A stretch of DNA of 64,000 bases from Scylla paramamosain (lineage: Eukaryota; Arthropoda; Malacostraca; Decapoda; Portunidae): positions 897,001 to 961,000 of the forward strand of contig NC_087163.1 in NCBI RefSeq assembly GCF_035594125.1, written 5' to 3'. Made by a program: the position numbers and the translations under genes. Positions within the stretch are counted from its first letter, which is position 1. Each line of letters opens with the position of its first letter. Under the pieces are notes generated by a model. It saw only the letters and a list, made by a program, of their open reading frames with translations, was not told the origin of the DNA and ran no database searches. Below are positions 34,140-47,219 of this stretch, in pieces.

Positions 34140-34261
34140 CTACTAGCATGGACTGTGAGAGGCTTGGGTACTCCACACCTTGCTTCTCTCCACGTGGTGT
34201 GTTGTGTTCATCAATTACTATCTGCGTGAAGAAGAAAAATAACTTAAATAAATAAATGAGA

Positions 34262-34302
34262 TACACACACACACACACACACACGAGGACAGACAGGCAA
34301 AA

Positions 34303-34358
<56 letters not shown>

Positions 34359-34379
34359 CTGTACTTAAGCAATTATATC

Positions 34380-34437
<58 letters not shown>

Positions 34438-34526
34438 AACGTTTCCCTAAGGGCGTTACATCACTGTGTGTGTGTGTTCTATATCTCTAGGGCGGAATCT
34501 TTCAAGAGAGAGAGAGAGAGAGAGAT
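34262..34526. repeat. Compound microsatellite (unit 3)
   Basis: Same order of tracts, with a long second (CA)n at 34384-34432 and the second (GA)n at about 34505-34525. Confidence 0.94.
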
Positions 34527-34597
34527 GAGGAAACAAGGAAGAGAATGAAAAATAAATAAAAAAGCAAGAATAATGATGATAACAACAACAATAAAAG

Positions 34598-34804
34598 GTC
34601 AGTTTTTTTTTTTTATGGGATACTTATGTGAATTGAAATACGCCTAAATGTTTACGTTCGTGAGATAAAACGGAGGTCAGTTTTTTTTTTATTTTTATGG
34701 GATACTTATGTGAATTGAAATACGCCTAAATGTTTACGTTCTTGAGAGAAAACGGAGGTCAGTTTTTTATTTTTATGGGGTACTTATGTGAATTGAAATA
34801 CGCT
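34598..34804. repeat. Approximately 76-bp minisatellite, three copies (unit 3)
   Basis: Three copies; the last reads GGGGTACTTATG. Confidence 0.9.
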
Positions 34805-36123
34805 CAGTTATTTGTACATCACTGCTTCACAGACATCTCCAGCACGTGTTCCCTTTGAGTAGCACCAAACCCACCAACACCCACACATTGGTAAGCCTTC
34901 TAAGCACATACTAGTTTACATTGGCGCAGATATATTAAAAAGATTAATCACAAAAGACTAATTAAAAACATATATTCAGTACATGCAGGTGGGCTCTCCT
35001 TGACACACAGAGAAAGGCTGGTAATTCTCTGTTGATCATTAGCTACAGTATGGAAGCCTCTGTTATACTTCGATATTTCTGTGAAGTATTGTTGTTTTTT
35101 AACGTCAAATGGTAAATATTTAATAATGATAAGGTAAGATATAACAGTATTAAGCCAAGCCTTTAATTCACACAAGCTTTTCAATCATTGCACATTACGC
35201 CACACAAGGGACGAGACATTGCAGTGTAAGCAACGACCAGTTTGAATTTGGCGCTTCAATCAGTAAACGTCTACATACTTTGACAATTACAGTGATAATG
35301 GCCTGAGATTTATTTTTACACGCTTATAATTCTTTATATTTAATTTTCTATTAGTTTAGTTTAATATAAAAGAAGTTGGTGGTTGTTATTGAAAGGTAAA
35401 AGTGTGTTGTGGATAGGTTTGTGTCCGTACTGTGCAGAGCAGGCCAAGGGAGGACAACACAGCACCAGACGTGACACAGAAAGGCACTGTGTTCAAAGGG
35501 TGCCATAAACTGTGGCTTTATTTAATGTATTTTGGCAGAACAAGACAGTGACAGGGCCGTGGGTGCCTGCGTGTGCTGGTGCAAGCTTGGTGCCTGCCTG
35601 GAGGTGCCTACAGGGAGGTGCCTACAGGGCCACCAAGGCTAATATTGGTAAGAAACCTTCCCACCACTTGTCCAGCCAGCTAATTTGCACAGTCTGATGT
35701 AACAGGCGGTGACTGTGATAGTGTTGTTACCTGTCACCCACAACAACAACAACAACAACAACAACAACACAGGGCTGTCAGGTTTATTGTTAAGCCTGGT
35801 ATTTCATGTTTTTGCACCTCGTTAGCAATATATTGATGTGACGCAGCATTCCACGGTGCCACAAGCGCTCCAAGCCTCCACCACAAAACTCTTACTAATT
35901 AACCATGACAGGAATTATAAAAACGTAAAAAAAAATCCACTTGCCTTATGTTATCAGCTGAGGTGGAGGCAGCCTTCCCCATTTATCCGCCAATATCTGC
36001 TTTATTTGTCACTTATTGTAAGCCTAACACGTCACTAAGTGGAGCCACATGACAAGGCTTTCATATCCGCTAGCTAGATATATCCGCCATTGCCTCATTT
36101 AGTTACGATGGAAGAATAACAGG

Positions 36124-36167
36124 CAAAATAGCGGCCGTCCTCTCCACTGGCAAGGGCCGCCATGATG
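36124..36167. promoter_or_regulatory. GC-rich YY1-like motif (unit 3)
   Basis: Same motif pair, upstream of EIF2B2 copy E4. Confidence 0.45.
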
Positions 36168-37009
36168 CCTGGCTACCTGTTTGAATCTGTGGGTTCCAAT
36201 ATTTTTTGGGTATTTTTCTTAACTTCTTTATTTTGGTAGTATAGCATGTTTTTATGGTTTAGAAAAATAATTATTTGCTTTAGAAGTGTTTTCGTGGCTT
36301 GTGTTGACTTGTGTCCAATTTTGTGTTGATTGACGAAAATGTGGGGTGTTTTTTTGACGCTATTTTGACAAACTTGGTTTTTTATTTCACGCTCTAATTA
36401 CGTCTTTTGTATTTCTAAAAATTGCTTATGATTTTTAAATTGTTTTTTGGTTCCTGTTGAGAGGAATAAGTGGGTTTTAAAAATGGTTTATGGTCCTGTT
36501 AAAAGTTGTGATTATAACACTTTTTGTGTTATTGTGTCTCTATTTCAGCTTGTAACTAACTTTTTAATGCCTGAAAAAATAGTTTGTATGTTTTAAAGTG
36601 TTTTATCTTGTTGTTGAGTCAAAATAGGTGGACTTTCCAGTGGTTTTTAATCGTAATTAGGTTCCAACACTTGTTTTTTACACAATTTCGGTTTTATTTG
36701 TTTATTCTTGTTCCAGGTAACTTTTGATGGTGTAAGATGATAGTTCAGATTTTTTTAAATTTTTTACGTTCCTAAAAATTCAAATGCTGTGGAGTTTTCA
36801 ATGATTTAAATGGTGCCGAATATTTCAACACTTTTTCCATATTTCATTTGGATATTTTTTAAATACTACTCAAGCTGGAGCTGTTATAATATTGTGGATA
36901 TTTTTTAAAGTATTTGTCAAGTCAGAATATATAAGGCATTCCAGCCTAGCTCCATTTTTTCGAGGGGTCAATTTCGAAATGAAATCCGTTACGGTACGTA
37001 AATTAGCCG

Positions 37010-37066
37010 TGACGTCACATCCGCCATGATGGACCCGGGCCCTTGATCGGCTCCGCTGTCTCCTCG
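37010..37066 (+). promoter_or_regulatory. CRE + YY1 promoter-like site (unit 3)
   Basis: CRE at 37010-37017 and YY1-type site at 37021-37032. It lies upstream of the five-exon MFSD10 copy of unit 4. Confidence 0.62.
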
Positions 37067-37308
37067 GTAATAATTATCGTATTTTGCAGTGTTTTCCTGG
37101 TGTTTCCACGTGTTTCTAAACTCAGACGTGTAGATAAGAGTAGAATGAGTAAGAAAATAAGAGAAATAGAGGAGGAAGAGGAAGGGAGAAGGAATAGAGG
37201 AGGTGGTAAAACAGAAAAATGATAAGAAAACAATATTTAGCTTAATTTTCCCTGCTGCCCTGTCTGTCTTGGTAGTATTTGTCTTCCCTGACAGTGCTTC
37301 CAGTGTAT

Positions 37309-37918
37309 TTGGTGTGTTTAAGAGGTGTTGGAGTGTGTCTGGAGGTGTTTAGGGAGTGTTGCAGTGTGTCTGGAGGTGTTGAAAGGGTGTTGAAGTGTGT
37401 GTTTTAGGGATTTGGTGATGTTTGAGTCAATATTTAGCGTTCCTGGTGTGTTTTGGGGTGTCTTAGGCTTGTTTAGGAGTGCTTTAAGTGTGTTTTGGAC
37501 TGTTTTCAATGTTTTGTGATGTTTCAAGTGTATTTTAGGATGTTATGGACGCGTTTGGGTGTGTTTTGTGTGGATACCGGGGAATTTTGGGTGCGTTTGT
37601 GAATATTTTAGGTCAGTGTGGGTGTTTTGGGGTGTTTTAAGTGTGTTTTGGGCCGTTTTCAGTGTTTTGGGATGTTTTAAGTGTGTTTTAGGATGTTATG
37701 GATGAGTTTGAGTGTGTTTTGGGTAGGTACGGTGTGTTTTCGATGCGTTTTAAGTCCATTTGGGTGAGTTTTGGAGTATTTTAAGTGTGTTTGGGGATAT
37801 TTTGGTGCACTTTCGATGTGTTTAGGGTGTTTTTTGTGCGTTTAGGAGTGTTTAAGGTGTTTTAAGGTGTTTTAGTGTGATTGGAGTTGCTTTTGAGGTG
37901 TTTTGGTTATGTTAAAGG
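37309..37918. repeat. GTGTTTT-rich degenerate repeat (unit 3)
   Basis: Same block. Confidence 0.85.
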
Positions 37919-38246
37919 CATGTTGCAGATAAGTACTGGGTCTTTGAGGGTAGAAGTGGTGTGCTGGAGGTAAAATAAAAGGTTCTGGAGTGTTTTAGGG
38001 GGGACTGTGATAGTAGAAGCGTGTCAGGGGTGTTATAGCGTGTGTTGTGATGTATGAAGCTTCTAGATGCATGTGGGGGCGATGTCTGGGTCTGTACGAG
38101 GTGTTGTGGTGTTGGAGTCCTAGCAGGGGAAGGTACTGGAGGTTGTAGTGATGGGTAGAGGGTAAAAACAGAGGTACACTTTAGGTTAGGTAAGGTTAAG
38201 TGTTAATTGGTGTTGATTCAGTAATACGATCTTTTTTTCTTTTAAG

Positions 38247-38320
38247 ATACAAATGTAGAGGGACGAAATAGGGAAGCAGGAAGACCACCACCATCACCAC
38301 CAGCAGTGTGGAAGAAAGTT
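38247..38320 (+). other. Putative leader exon 2 (unit 3, altered splice sites)
   Basis: The acceptor is changed to TTTTAAG and the donor GGTTAG reads GTTTAG, so normal splicing is less certain than in the other copies. Confidence 0.38.
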
Positions 38321-38400
38321 TAGGCAAGCGAAGAAAGTTGGAAAATTAATAATTAAACGCTTGCTGTCTTTTATTATCTTGAGTATAAAATGGTTATATG

Positions 38401-38403
<3 letters not shown>

Positions 38404-38485
<82 letters not shown>

Positions 38486-38646
38486 TTTGTATTAGTTACC
38501 CGTTGACAGAAGTGACAGCCGCGTTTTCTCTTGTCAGATGTAAACAAAGCGGTAATTTCCTTCTAGCTGGTGATAAAACTCTTTCTCGCTCTTCCTCACT
38601 CTCCCACGTCACGGAAGCAGTGTGTGTGTGTGTGTGTGTGTGTGTG
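38404..38646. repeat. (CT)n and (TG)n microsatellites (unit 3)
   Basis: (CT)n at 38404-38483 and one (TG)n at 38620-38646; the sequence between them is shorter and more divergent. Confidence 0.92.
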
Positions 38647-38974
38647 AAGAAGAAAATGTTATATTATATCTACGTGTTTAAAAGTTTCCTTCATTTAAGT
38701 CCAAAGAGGCTGGCTGGCTGATGCTAAGGAAGGAAGAAAGGGGTGGTGTTTAGGGGTCTGGGATGGAAAGCGAGTGATGTGTTTTGTAGCCTTCAGATAA
38801 AAAATATTAACAAAGTTTACACAGTGGGAAAATTTTGGTGGTGAGAGAGAAAATGACTAAAATATTACCTCAAATTTAACCAAACGTGGTGGAGCTTCAC
38901 ACTCCTCAGCTGACCCTAATCAAACCAAGCCTAACCCAAAGAAGCCTACCCTAACTTCTGTCTGGTGCTTCCTC

Positions 38975-39125
38975 CTCCCCAACCTAACCTAACCTAGCCA
39001 AACCTTACCTAAGCAAGCCTAACCTAGCCAAGCCTTACCTAACCTAACCTAACCTCACCTAACCTAACCTAAAGAAACCTAGCCAAACCTAACATAACCT
39101 AGCCTAACCAAACCTAACCTAACCT
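38975..39125. repeat. AACCT array before MFSD10 (unit 4)
   Basis: Longer, with AACCTAGCC and AAAGAAACC variants. Confidence 0.9.
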
Positions 39126-39562
39126 ACATCCTCTTCCCACGGCCCCACTTAACCAAACCTAATGTAACTTTCAGAGCAACGGCAACCCTCCGATCCGGCA
39201 AGCAAGTTGGCGGCAGCGATGGCGGTGGCGGCGGCAGTGGTGGTGAGGTGGACGGTAGGGACAGAGGGGCAGTACAGGCTGCGGACATCAAGGAGAAGGT
39301 GAGCAGGGTGTTGTGTTGGTGTGTGTTGGTGTGTGTTGCTAAGCTGAGATGCAATATTTGTCACTCAACACTCGTGCAACACTGCCTCCATGCACAAGTG
39401 TGTCGGGAAAATGATTTAAAGTCGTAAAAATGTTCTTGTTTTACTTTATTTATTTATTTATTTATTTTGTTTTATTTTTTGTATATATAGGAGGGACACT
39501 GGTCAAAGGGAATTAAGTACAATAAGAAAAAAATACTGAGAAAAAATAAAAGATAAAAAAGA

Positions 39563-39764
39563 CCTCACTTAACCTAACCTAACCTAACATAAGCTAACTT
39601 AACCTAACCTAACTTAACCTAACCTCACTTAACCTCACTTAACCTAACCTAACGTAACTTAACCTAACCTAACCTCACTTAACCTAACCTCACTTAACCT
39701 AACCTCACTTAACCTAACATAACCTAACCTCACTTAACCTAACGTAACCTAACCTAACCTATCA
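39563..39764. repeat. Interstitial AACCT array in MFSD10 intron 1 (unit 4)
   Basis: AACCTCACTT variants dominate; the CATATG spacers of the other units are absent. Confidence 0.9.
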
Positions 39765-40195
39765 CCCACAGAGGAACGCACGGACAAGCAAGGTGTTATT
39801 CGGCAGTCTGATCCTGGACCTGCTCGGCTTGAAGGTGGTGCTGCCCGTGTCTCCTGCTCTCCTCGACTGTTACTCCAAGCACAACACCAGCGGCTTGTAT
39901 TCCTCTCAGCTCTCCTGTGTGACTTATTACCAGCATATCATCGGTTTCGCTGCGAGGTTCCATTCTGTCTTGTTTGGTAATTAAGTGGGTTTGTTGTGTT
40001 TTGTATTGGTTTATATATTTTTAGCTTGTTTTTATTATTATTTTTTCAATTTTTTTATCCTATTATCTATTTATTTATTTTTTGTTTGTTTGTTTGTTTA
40101 CAGGGTGTGTGTGTGTTTGTTTGTGTTCCTGCTGTTCAATATTGCAGCTTGTTTTCTTTATTATTGTTATTTTGTGTTTTATTCTATTTCAGTGT

Positions 40196-40640
40196 TCTGA
40201 GGGAGTCTTCAGGTGTTTTGGGGTGTTTTGGGGTGTTTTTGGAGTGTTTTGGGGTGTTTTTGGTGTGTTGTGAAGTGTTTTGATGTGTTTTGGGGTGGTT
40301 AAGGGGTGTTTTGAAGTGTTTTGTGGTGTTGTGGAGGTGTTTTGGGATTTTTGGTGTGTTTTAAAGTGTTTTGGGATGTTTTTGGAATGTTTTGATGTGT
40401 TTTGAGATGTTTAGGAGTATTTTTGGAGTATTTTGGTGTGTTTTTGGAGTGTTTTGGGATGTGTTTGTAGTGTTTTGGGGTGTTTTGGGGTATTTTGAAG
40501 GTGTTTTGGTGTGTTTTTGGAGTGTTTGGGGTATTTTGGGATATTTTGGTGTGTTTTGGATTATTTTGAGAGTGTTTTGGTGTGTTTTTGGAGTGTTTCT
40601 GGGTGTTTTGGAGTATTTTGAGGGTGTTTAAAGGTGTTGT
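40196..40640. repeat. GTGTTTT-type repeat in MFSD10 copy F4
   Basis: TTTTGGGGTGTTTTGGAGTG units in the place where the exons for TM2-TM4 would be expected. Related in composition to the leader-intron repeat. Confidence 0.85.
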
Positions 40641-41387
40641 GGTAGTTTAAAATATATTGTTAGTTTACTTTTTTTTAACTTTTTATTTTCTTATGCATTA
40701 TTTTATTTCTTATTTATATTGTGGTGTGTTGTCGGTGTGTCCTAACCTAACCTAACCAGCCTACCCTCTCCTAACCTCCCCTCAACCCACAGGCACTGAT
40801 TGGCGTGACATTCAGCATAGGCTTCACCGTCGGGCACACTGTGGGGGCTGCGTTCTCCCGCTGGGGAAGTACTGGGTGGTTCGCGGCCTCGGCTGTCTAC
40901 GCACGCACTCTCACTGTGGCTAACATAATATTCTTTGCTGTCTTCTTCCAGGAATCGCTGCCTGAGGTGTGTGTGTGTGTGTGTGTCTCATTTATTTTTT
41001 TTATTATGTATATTTTTTTTGTTTTTGTATAATTTTTTCTTTTTTTTTTTTTCTTTTCATTTTTTCTTTCTTTGCTTATTTTGTAATTTGTTTGTATTTC
41101 CTTGTGTCTCTGAATGTTGTTAAAGAGAGGTGCATTGTGAGTAAAGCATCATTTTCTCTTTCCTTTCCTCATTTCTTTACTTTTCCCTCTTATTCCTTCC
41201 TTTCTGTCATCATTACAAACCCTTTCTATTCATTACAAACCCTTTCTCTCATTTTCCTTACCATAAACCATCAAAACATCTTAACAGTCTCATTTAAATC
41301 ACTTTTCTTTTCATTATCATCTGTTTGTTTACATTCTCTTTCTTTCTTTCACTTATTAATTCATTACACTCCTGTTTGTGTGTTTAG

Positions 41388-41980
41388 GAATGTTTTGAGA
41401 TATTTTGGGGTGTTTTGGAGGTGTTTTGGGGTGTTTTTTCAAGTGTTTTGAGGTAAATTGTCTGTTTTTGGGTATATTTGTCTGTTTTTGTCTGTTTTTT
41501 GAGTATTATTGGGGTTTTGGAGGTGTTTTGGGGGTGTTTTTGCAAGTGTTTTAAGGTAAATTGTCTTTGTTGGGTATTTTTTGGGTTTTGGAGATGTTTT
41601 GGGGGTGTTTTTGCAAGTGTTTTGAGGTAAATTGTCTTTTTTGGGTATTATTGGGGTTTTGGAGGTGTTTTTTCAAGTGTTTTGAGGTAAATTGTCTTTT
41701 TTTTGGGTATTATTGGGGTTTTGGAGGTGTTTTGGGGGTGTTTTTTCAAGTGTTTTGAGGTAAATTGTCTGTTTTTGGGTGTTTAATGGTGTTTTGGGAG
41801 TGTTTTGCAAGTTTTTGAGGTAAATAGTGTGTTTTGGGGTGTTTAATGGTGTTTTGAGAGTGTTTTGCAAGTGTTTTGAGGTAAATAGTGTGTTTTGGGG
41901 TGTTTAATTTTGTTTTGGGAGTGTTTTGCAAGTGTTTTGAGGTAAATAGTTTGTTTTGGGGTGTTTAATGGTGTCTTGGT
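41388..41980. repeat. GGTAAATTGTC minisatellite in MFSD10 copy F4
   Basis: About eight units of 55-100 bases, each containing TTTTGAGGTAAAT followed by a TGTTTTGGGGTGTTTA-like run. It lies in the intron before exon 42214-42319. Confidence 0.85.
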
Positions 41981-42438
41981 GGTGTTTCAGGGTTATATAG
42001 GGGTGTTTCGGGGTGATCTAGGGTAAGTAGTGTTATCAAGGCTGTAGTGGAAGTTACTGTGGGTTTTCAAAGGGTGTTTCCATGGTGATTCACTTGTATT
42101 TTATCCCTTGTACAGTAAAACTCCCTTTCTCTGAGTTGGCAACACTGTTTGTTTACGTTTGCTGTTGTCTCGTCGTGTGTGAGTCAGATTTGTGTCTTGT
42201 TCTTCCACCACAGGGCAGAAGGAGGAGGGACATCGGTGCCAGTTTGACCGAGGCTTGGGAGGTGATCAATCCTAGGGCTCTGTTCTCTGTCAGCTGTGTC
42301 AAGGGCCTGGGCAGAGAAGGTGTGTGTGTGTGTGTTTGTATGTTCAGTATTGTGTGTTTGTTCGTGTTTGTAGTATTGTGTGCGTGTGTGTGTGTGTGTG
42401 TGTGTATACTAGCAAATATTCCCTTATGTTTACTCCTG

Positions 42439-42840
<402 letters not shown>

Positions 42841-43105
42841 AAACATCTGTCTTTCTCTCTCTCTGTAGAACGCATGAAATTAATACAACTTAGCCGAGTT
42901 TACTTCCTCTACCTGTTCCTGTATTCCAGCCTGGAGTTAACGCTGATCTTCGCGACCCACCACAAGCATAGTTACGACTCGTTGGCGCAGGACCGCAAGT
43001 TTTCCTTCCTGGGCCTGGTCATAGCAATTACACAGAGAGGGTTTATGCGAAGTGTTAAGACTGGAACTGAAAAAGCAACTGCCAATTAGGTATGGTGTGT
43101 TCTGG

Positions 43106-43106
43106 G

Positions 43107-43170
<64 letters not shown>
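43106..43170. repeat. (TG)n tract after the MFSD10 TAG
   Basis: A dinucleotide tract immediately after the truncated MFSD10 exon. Confidence 0.92.
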
Positions 43171-43171
<1 letters not shown>

Positions 43172-43219
43172 GGAGAGGGTTTGTGTGTGTGTGTGGCCGG
43201 GAAAGGGTTGCCTGTGTGT

Positions 43220-43520
43220 GTGTGTTTTCAAGGGTGTTTTCATGGTTCGAGTTTAACAGGGTGTAGTGGAAGTTACTGAGGTTTTCAAGGGTGTTTTTCA
43301 TGGTTCTTGTTTAACAGGGTGTAGTGGAAGTTACTGGGGTTTTCAAGGGTGTTTTCATGGTTTTTGTTTAACAGGGTGTAGTGGAAGTTACTAGGGTTTT
43401 CAAGGGTGTTTTCATGGTTCTAGTCTAACAGGCTGTAGTGCAAGTTACTGGGGTTTTCAAGGATGTTTTCATGGTTCTAGTTTAATGGGCTGTAGTGGAA
43501 GTTACTGAGGTTTACAAAGT
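43220..43520. repeat. Approximately 60-bp minisatellite between MFSD10 and kinase (unit 4)
   Basis: Five units with TTTCAAGGGTGTTTTCATGG and GTGTAGTGGAAGTTACTG. A related isolated copy lies at about 42030-42085. Confidence 0.85.
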
Positions 43521-43679
43521 ATATTTTCAAATCTATATTTTTACTGTGTAGAATTACAATATAAAACAACAGGATTTATCAGTAACAGTTTAAGTAACAA
43601 TTAGTTTAAGATCATATTATTTTCTTTTCCTTGCATTTAATCATTGTATGCCTGTATCTAATTCATGTTGGTTTCACAG

Positions 43680-44264
43680 GCACACACCTACATTGTGATG
43701 GAGCTCCTTGGAGGTGGAGAGCTGGCTGCTTCAGAGGATCAGGAAACACGAGAGGTTCACAGAGGCTTGCCTCGGGCTTCGGTCGTCGTGAGGAACCTGG
43801 TGTCAGCAGTTCACTACGTGCACAGGAAGAGCATCAGTGTTCACGGAGACCTAAAGCCAGACAGGGGTGAAAAGGGTTGGTGTTGAGGATAGACAGAAAA
43901 GAAAAGAAAGGAAAGGTAAAAAAAGGAAGTTTTTTTGCATTGATTTTCCATCTGCTTATTTTAAAGAATTTATTGCATGGAATATTATTGATCTCCATCA
44001 TTTGTATGGCCTTTATAATAAAAAGTATGAATTTATTCCATTCAGATATTATCCTTCTCCGAGGCCATTCTAATCTAAACATCTTTTCACGGAATCTCTT
44101 GTTCAAGGATTCTTCTGAAGATTCAGTTATTAAGATTGTGGATTTTGGGTTTGCACATTTGATGCCTGACAAGGAAAAGGATGGCAGCACGAAGACACCG
44201 TGCTTCACTGTTCACTATGCAGCACCAGAAGTGTTGCTGCAAGCTGTGCAGAAGGGAGCAAATG
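43680..44264 (+). pseudogene. RPS6KA5: MSK-type kinase fragment, exons c-d with longer end (copy K4)
   Basis: Exon c (43680-43866) keeps VMELL and HGD. Exon d (44046-44264) continues past HYAAP into EVLLQAVQKGANG before a possible donor at 44265. This matches the APE-motif position of the kinase family (APELL in human MSK1), so this copy keeps the ancestral end that the other four copies have lost. Exons a and b are absent; upstream is the broken MFSD10 copy and a minisatellite. The purine-rich stretch of intron c-d is about 100 bases shorter than in other units. Confidence 0.86.
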
Positions 44265-44872
44265 GTACCGCTTGAACATTCATGCACTGGTTGAGTATCT
44301 TGTGTGTAATTTTATGATGAAAGGTTTTTAATGCAGGGACAGTTGTTTATAGGCATTTTTACATTATTTTTAGTGTACAACCATCCAAAAGGCATTTAGC
44401 TCAGTGTTACTGCAACAACCACACAGTACTGAATGTAGGGTTTCCTGTTTCATTAGAGATTTCTCTGCAGTAGTGTTTTCAATACAAGGAGTGTTTTCTA
44501 TAGTTATTTTCTTTATTTTGAGGGCTTGCTATAATATCCTGCACAACTCTAAAAATACATCAAATTAACCTCCCACCAAAGCACAATACAGACACTTCCA
44601 TTGGCTGTAACATTACTGCTAATACTGCAACATTCTTCCTGAGGGGAACCACACACATTAACAATAACACATGTTACAAAAAACTACACCAAACATATTA
44701 AGCTCAACATTTTTGTATAATAATTTTTATAAACATGAATGACCAAAAATGGTTCTAGGATAAAAGAGGAAAAAAATGACAGAACACTACAGCATAACAG
44801 TACAAATGGCAGGTGTGTCTCTTTTCTCTTATTCCTGATTTGCAAGGATTAAAGCTGTTACCTTAGAGATCA

Positions 44873-46922
44873 CAAGAAGTGGGACGGTACAGTTTGCTAA
44901 GCTGCCGGTACACGTAGGATGGTGCAGTACCTCGACTGAAATAAAAGAGATTTAAATGGTCAGCAGCCATTATTTAAAGCTAAGTGAGTAGATGTGCAAG
45001 ATAAACAGGGTACAGTAAAATCCCTCTTATCCGGCATCAACGGGACCGCCGACGTGCCGGATACTTGAATAGAAGTGAAATTATGTCCACAATGACCACC
45101 CTACACTCACGCATCTTACCACAACAATGATCAGCTGATCTGATCAGCTGCTTAAGTGTAAGCACAACACACTTCCTTTTTTCTACAACTTTAGGCGTGA
45201 TGAAGGCGTCAGGCGATAAACAGTGCACACGCGGGACTGAGTCACTGAGTAAACACAGTGCAGTGGGCTGCGGGTGGCGCGAAGCAGTGCGCTGTGGTGG
45301 CAAGGGGATGGGGTATGCCTCGCGTGGGAATTTTAATTGATTTTCTGAGTACACATTGATTTTTTATTGATTTTAAGGCTCGGGGAAAAATGTGCCGGAT
45401 ACTTGAAGCTGCCGGATACTGGAATGCCGGATGAGAGGGATTTTACTGTATAATAAATTGAGTAAGTTGTTTATCTCACTCATAAGTAAAACATAAAGGC
45501 CTTTCATTTGATGCATTTAGGATCAGAAGTTTTACTGGGAGATGAAGTACAGTGCTAAATAACAGTTTGTGCATAAAGCTGACAAATACTGATGTCTCCT
45601 GAGGTCAGCCCAGGCCCAACAAGGAAAGCAAATGAAAAAATTAAATGAACCCCCAACATCACACCTTGAAAGGACCACACAGTCATATGAACAACACAAA
45701 CTCACTTGTTAGTTATCAAACTGGTGACATTTTCTGGAGGAACGTAATCTAGCTGAGTCAGTGCAGTATTTACAGACGGCCAAAACTTTGTTCCCTCTGG
45801 GATAACAGAAGTGGTGGTTTGGTGGCTTATTTCTTCACAGCCCATCAAGCTAAATTTGTATGTGGGAGTGCACACATACAGCTGAAAATGAAGATTTGTG
45901 ACAATAAGCAAAATGCACAATTCATGCCATGATTTTCAATATTATATAGGTACTGATCTGATAGTATCTAGCTCCACATGAGACAACAGGTTGAGGTTTG
46001 AGAAAGGACCATCCAACACTCAACACGAGGAATGTATATCCACCTACACGAAATAAACATGTGGAAAAGGAATGTATCAAAAACTGGAATCAAGAATTTC
46101 TGTGAGAATAAAATGGTATGTACTTTTGTGATACCTTCCCTGTTCAATTTGCAACAGTAAATATGTTTCAAATACTGCCCCACTGAAAGAGGTATCAGGA
46201 TAATGACTAACAAATAAAACTTACTGAAACAGAATAAAACTTTGGTGGTGAGGCAAGAGAGGCTGCACCAACAAAGTTCTCAATGCCTCCGTTGGTCACC
46301 ACCGTCTCGGTGCCAACGATGACCTTTGATGACCTTGTTGACACGTGACATGATGGGGAACACTGCAGAGTCTTGAATTAATGTTGTCTCAATTCCAGCA
46401 GTACATAAAGCTTTTGCCACTGGGTGACCCTGCACAAGTAAAAGATGTATTGAGAACATAAGAACATAATAAAATAAAGGAAGCTGCAAGAAGCCATCAC
46501 CCCTACATGTGGCAGTCCCTGTGTTATGTATTGTGCACATCAGACACGATGACGTGAAAGAGACGCATAAAACACCTTACATCATATTTAGGGGCACGTT
46601 CGGCAACAATAACGTGGAATTTCCTTTGTGTGGCTGCCTTGGTCAGGAAGGCCAAGACCAGTGGACACATTGCACACGTCACAATGACCTCATCATTGTG
46701 AATCTTGCTTACACCTTGGGCAGCTATCAATTCTTGGCTGAAATAAAAGGAATCAATATAATACTGGTAACAAACAATGTCAATGTCCCAAATGTCAGTG
46801 TAATCTTTACTCTACCTTTGTTCAACCTCAGCTTTCTGTTCACCAATGGCCTCAAGTACTCTGTCCTGCAGCTCTGGAATAACCTCCGTGCATTTTGGGA
46901 GATCTCCACATGCAGGGTGAGT
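44873..46922 (-). pseudogene. EIF2B2: eIF2B subunit beta, frameshifted (copy E5)
   Basis: Exons at 46816-46922, 46581-46737, 46225-46429, 45706-45881 and 44873-44945. It carries the same 10-base duplication as E3 (46317-46336), which breaks the frame inside exon 46225-46429. It has further private substitutions in keeping with the greater divergence of unit 4. The sequence upstream of the first visible exon has lost about 480 bases relative to other units (junction near 47236). Confidence 0.89.
45013..45448 (-). mobile_element. pogo-type MITE, unit 4
   Basis: Same site. It is 436 bp because of a 3-base deletion near 45128. Its left terminal repeat (CCTCTTATCCGGCAT) pairs better with the right end than in other units, so it is nearer the ancestral element. 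Confidence 0.85.
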
Positions 46923-47045
46923 CTACTAGCATGGACTGTGAGAGGCTTGGGTACTCCACACCTTGCTTCTCTCCACGTGGTGTGTTGTGTTCGTCAATTA
47001 CTATCTGCGTGAAGAAGAAAAATAACTTAAATAAATAAATGAGAT

Positions 47046-47090
47046 ACACACACACACACACACACACACGAGGGCAGACAGGCAAAATAC

Positions 47091-47153
<63 letters not shown>

Positions 47154-47183
47154 CTGTACTTAAGCAATTATATCTTTCCATAC

Positions 47184-47218
<35 letters not shown>
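47046..47218. repeat. Compound microsatellite (unit 4)
   Basis: Same tracts; sequence is cut shortly afterwards by the deletion near 47236. Confidence 0.94.

Positions 47219-47219
<1 letters not shown>

Larger units (their letters stand above)
29513..39178 (+). repeat. Array unit 3 (forward, type A, 5' deleted)
   Basis: This is a short unit of about 9.7 kb. Sequence just before the MFSD10 start codon is joined straight to the intron upstream of MSK-like exon b, so MFSD10 exons 1-2 and kinase exon a are missing. The remainder tracks unit 1 at a fixed spacing of 21382 bases and shares its 4-bp insertion upstream of the EIF2B2 exon. Confidence 0.92.
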
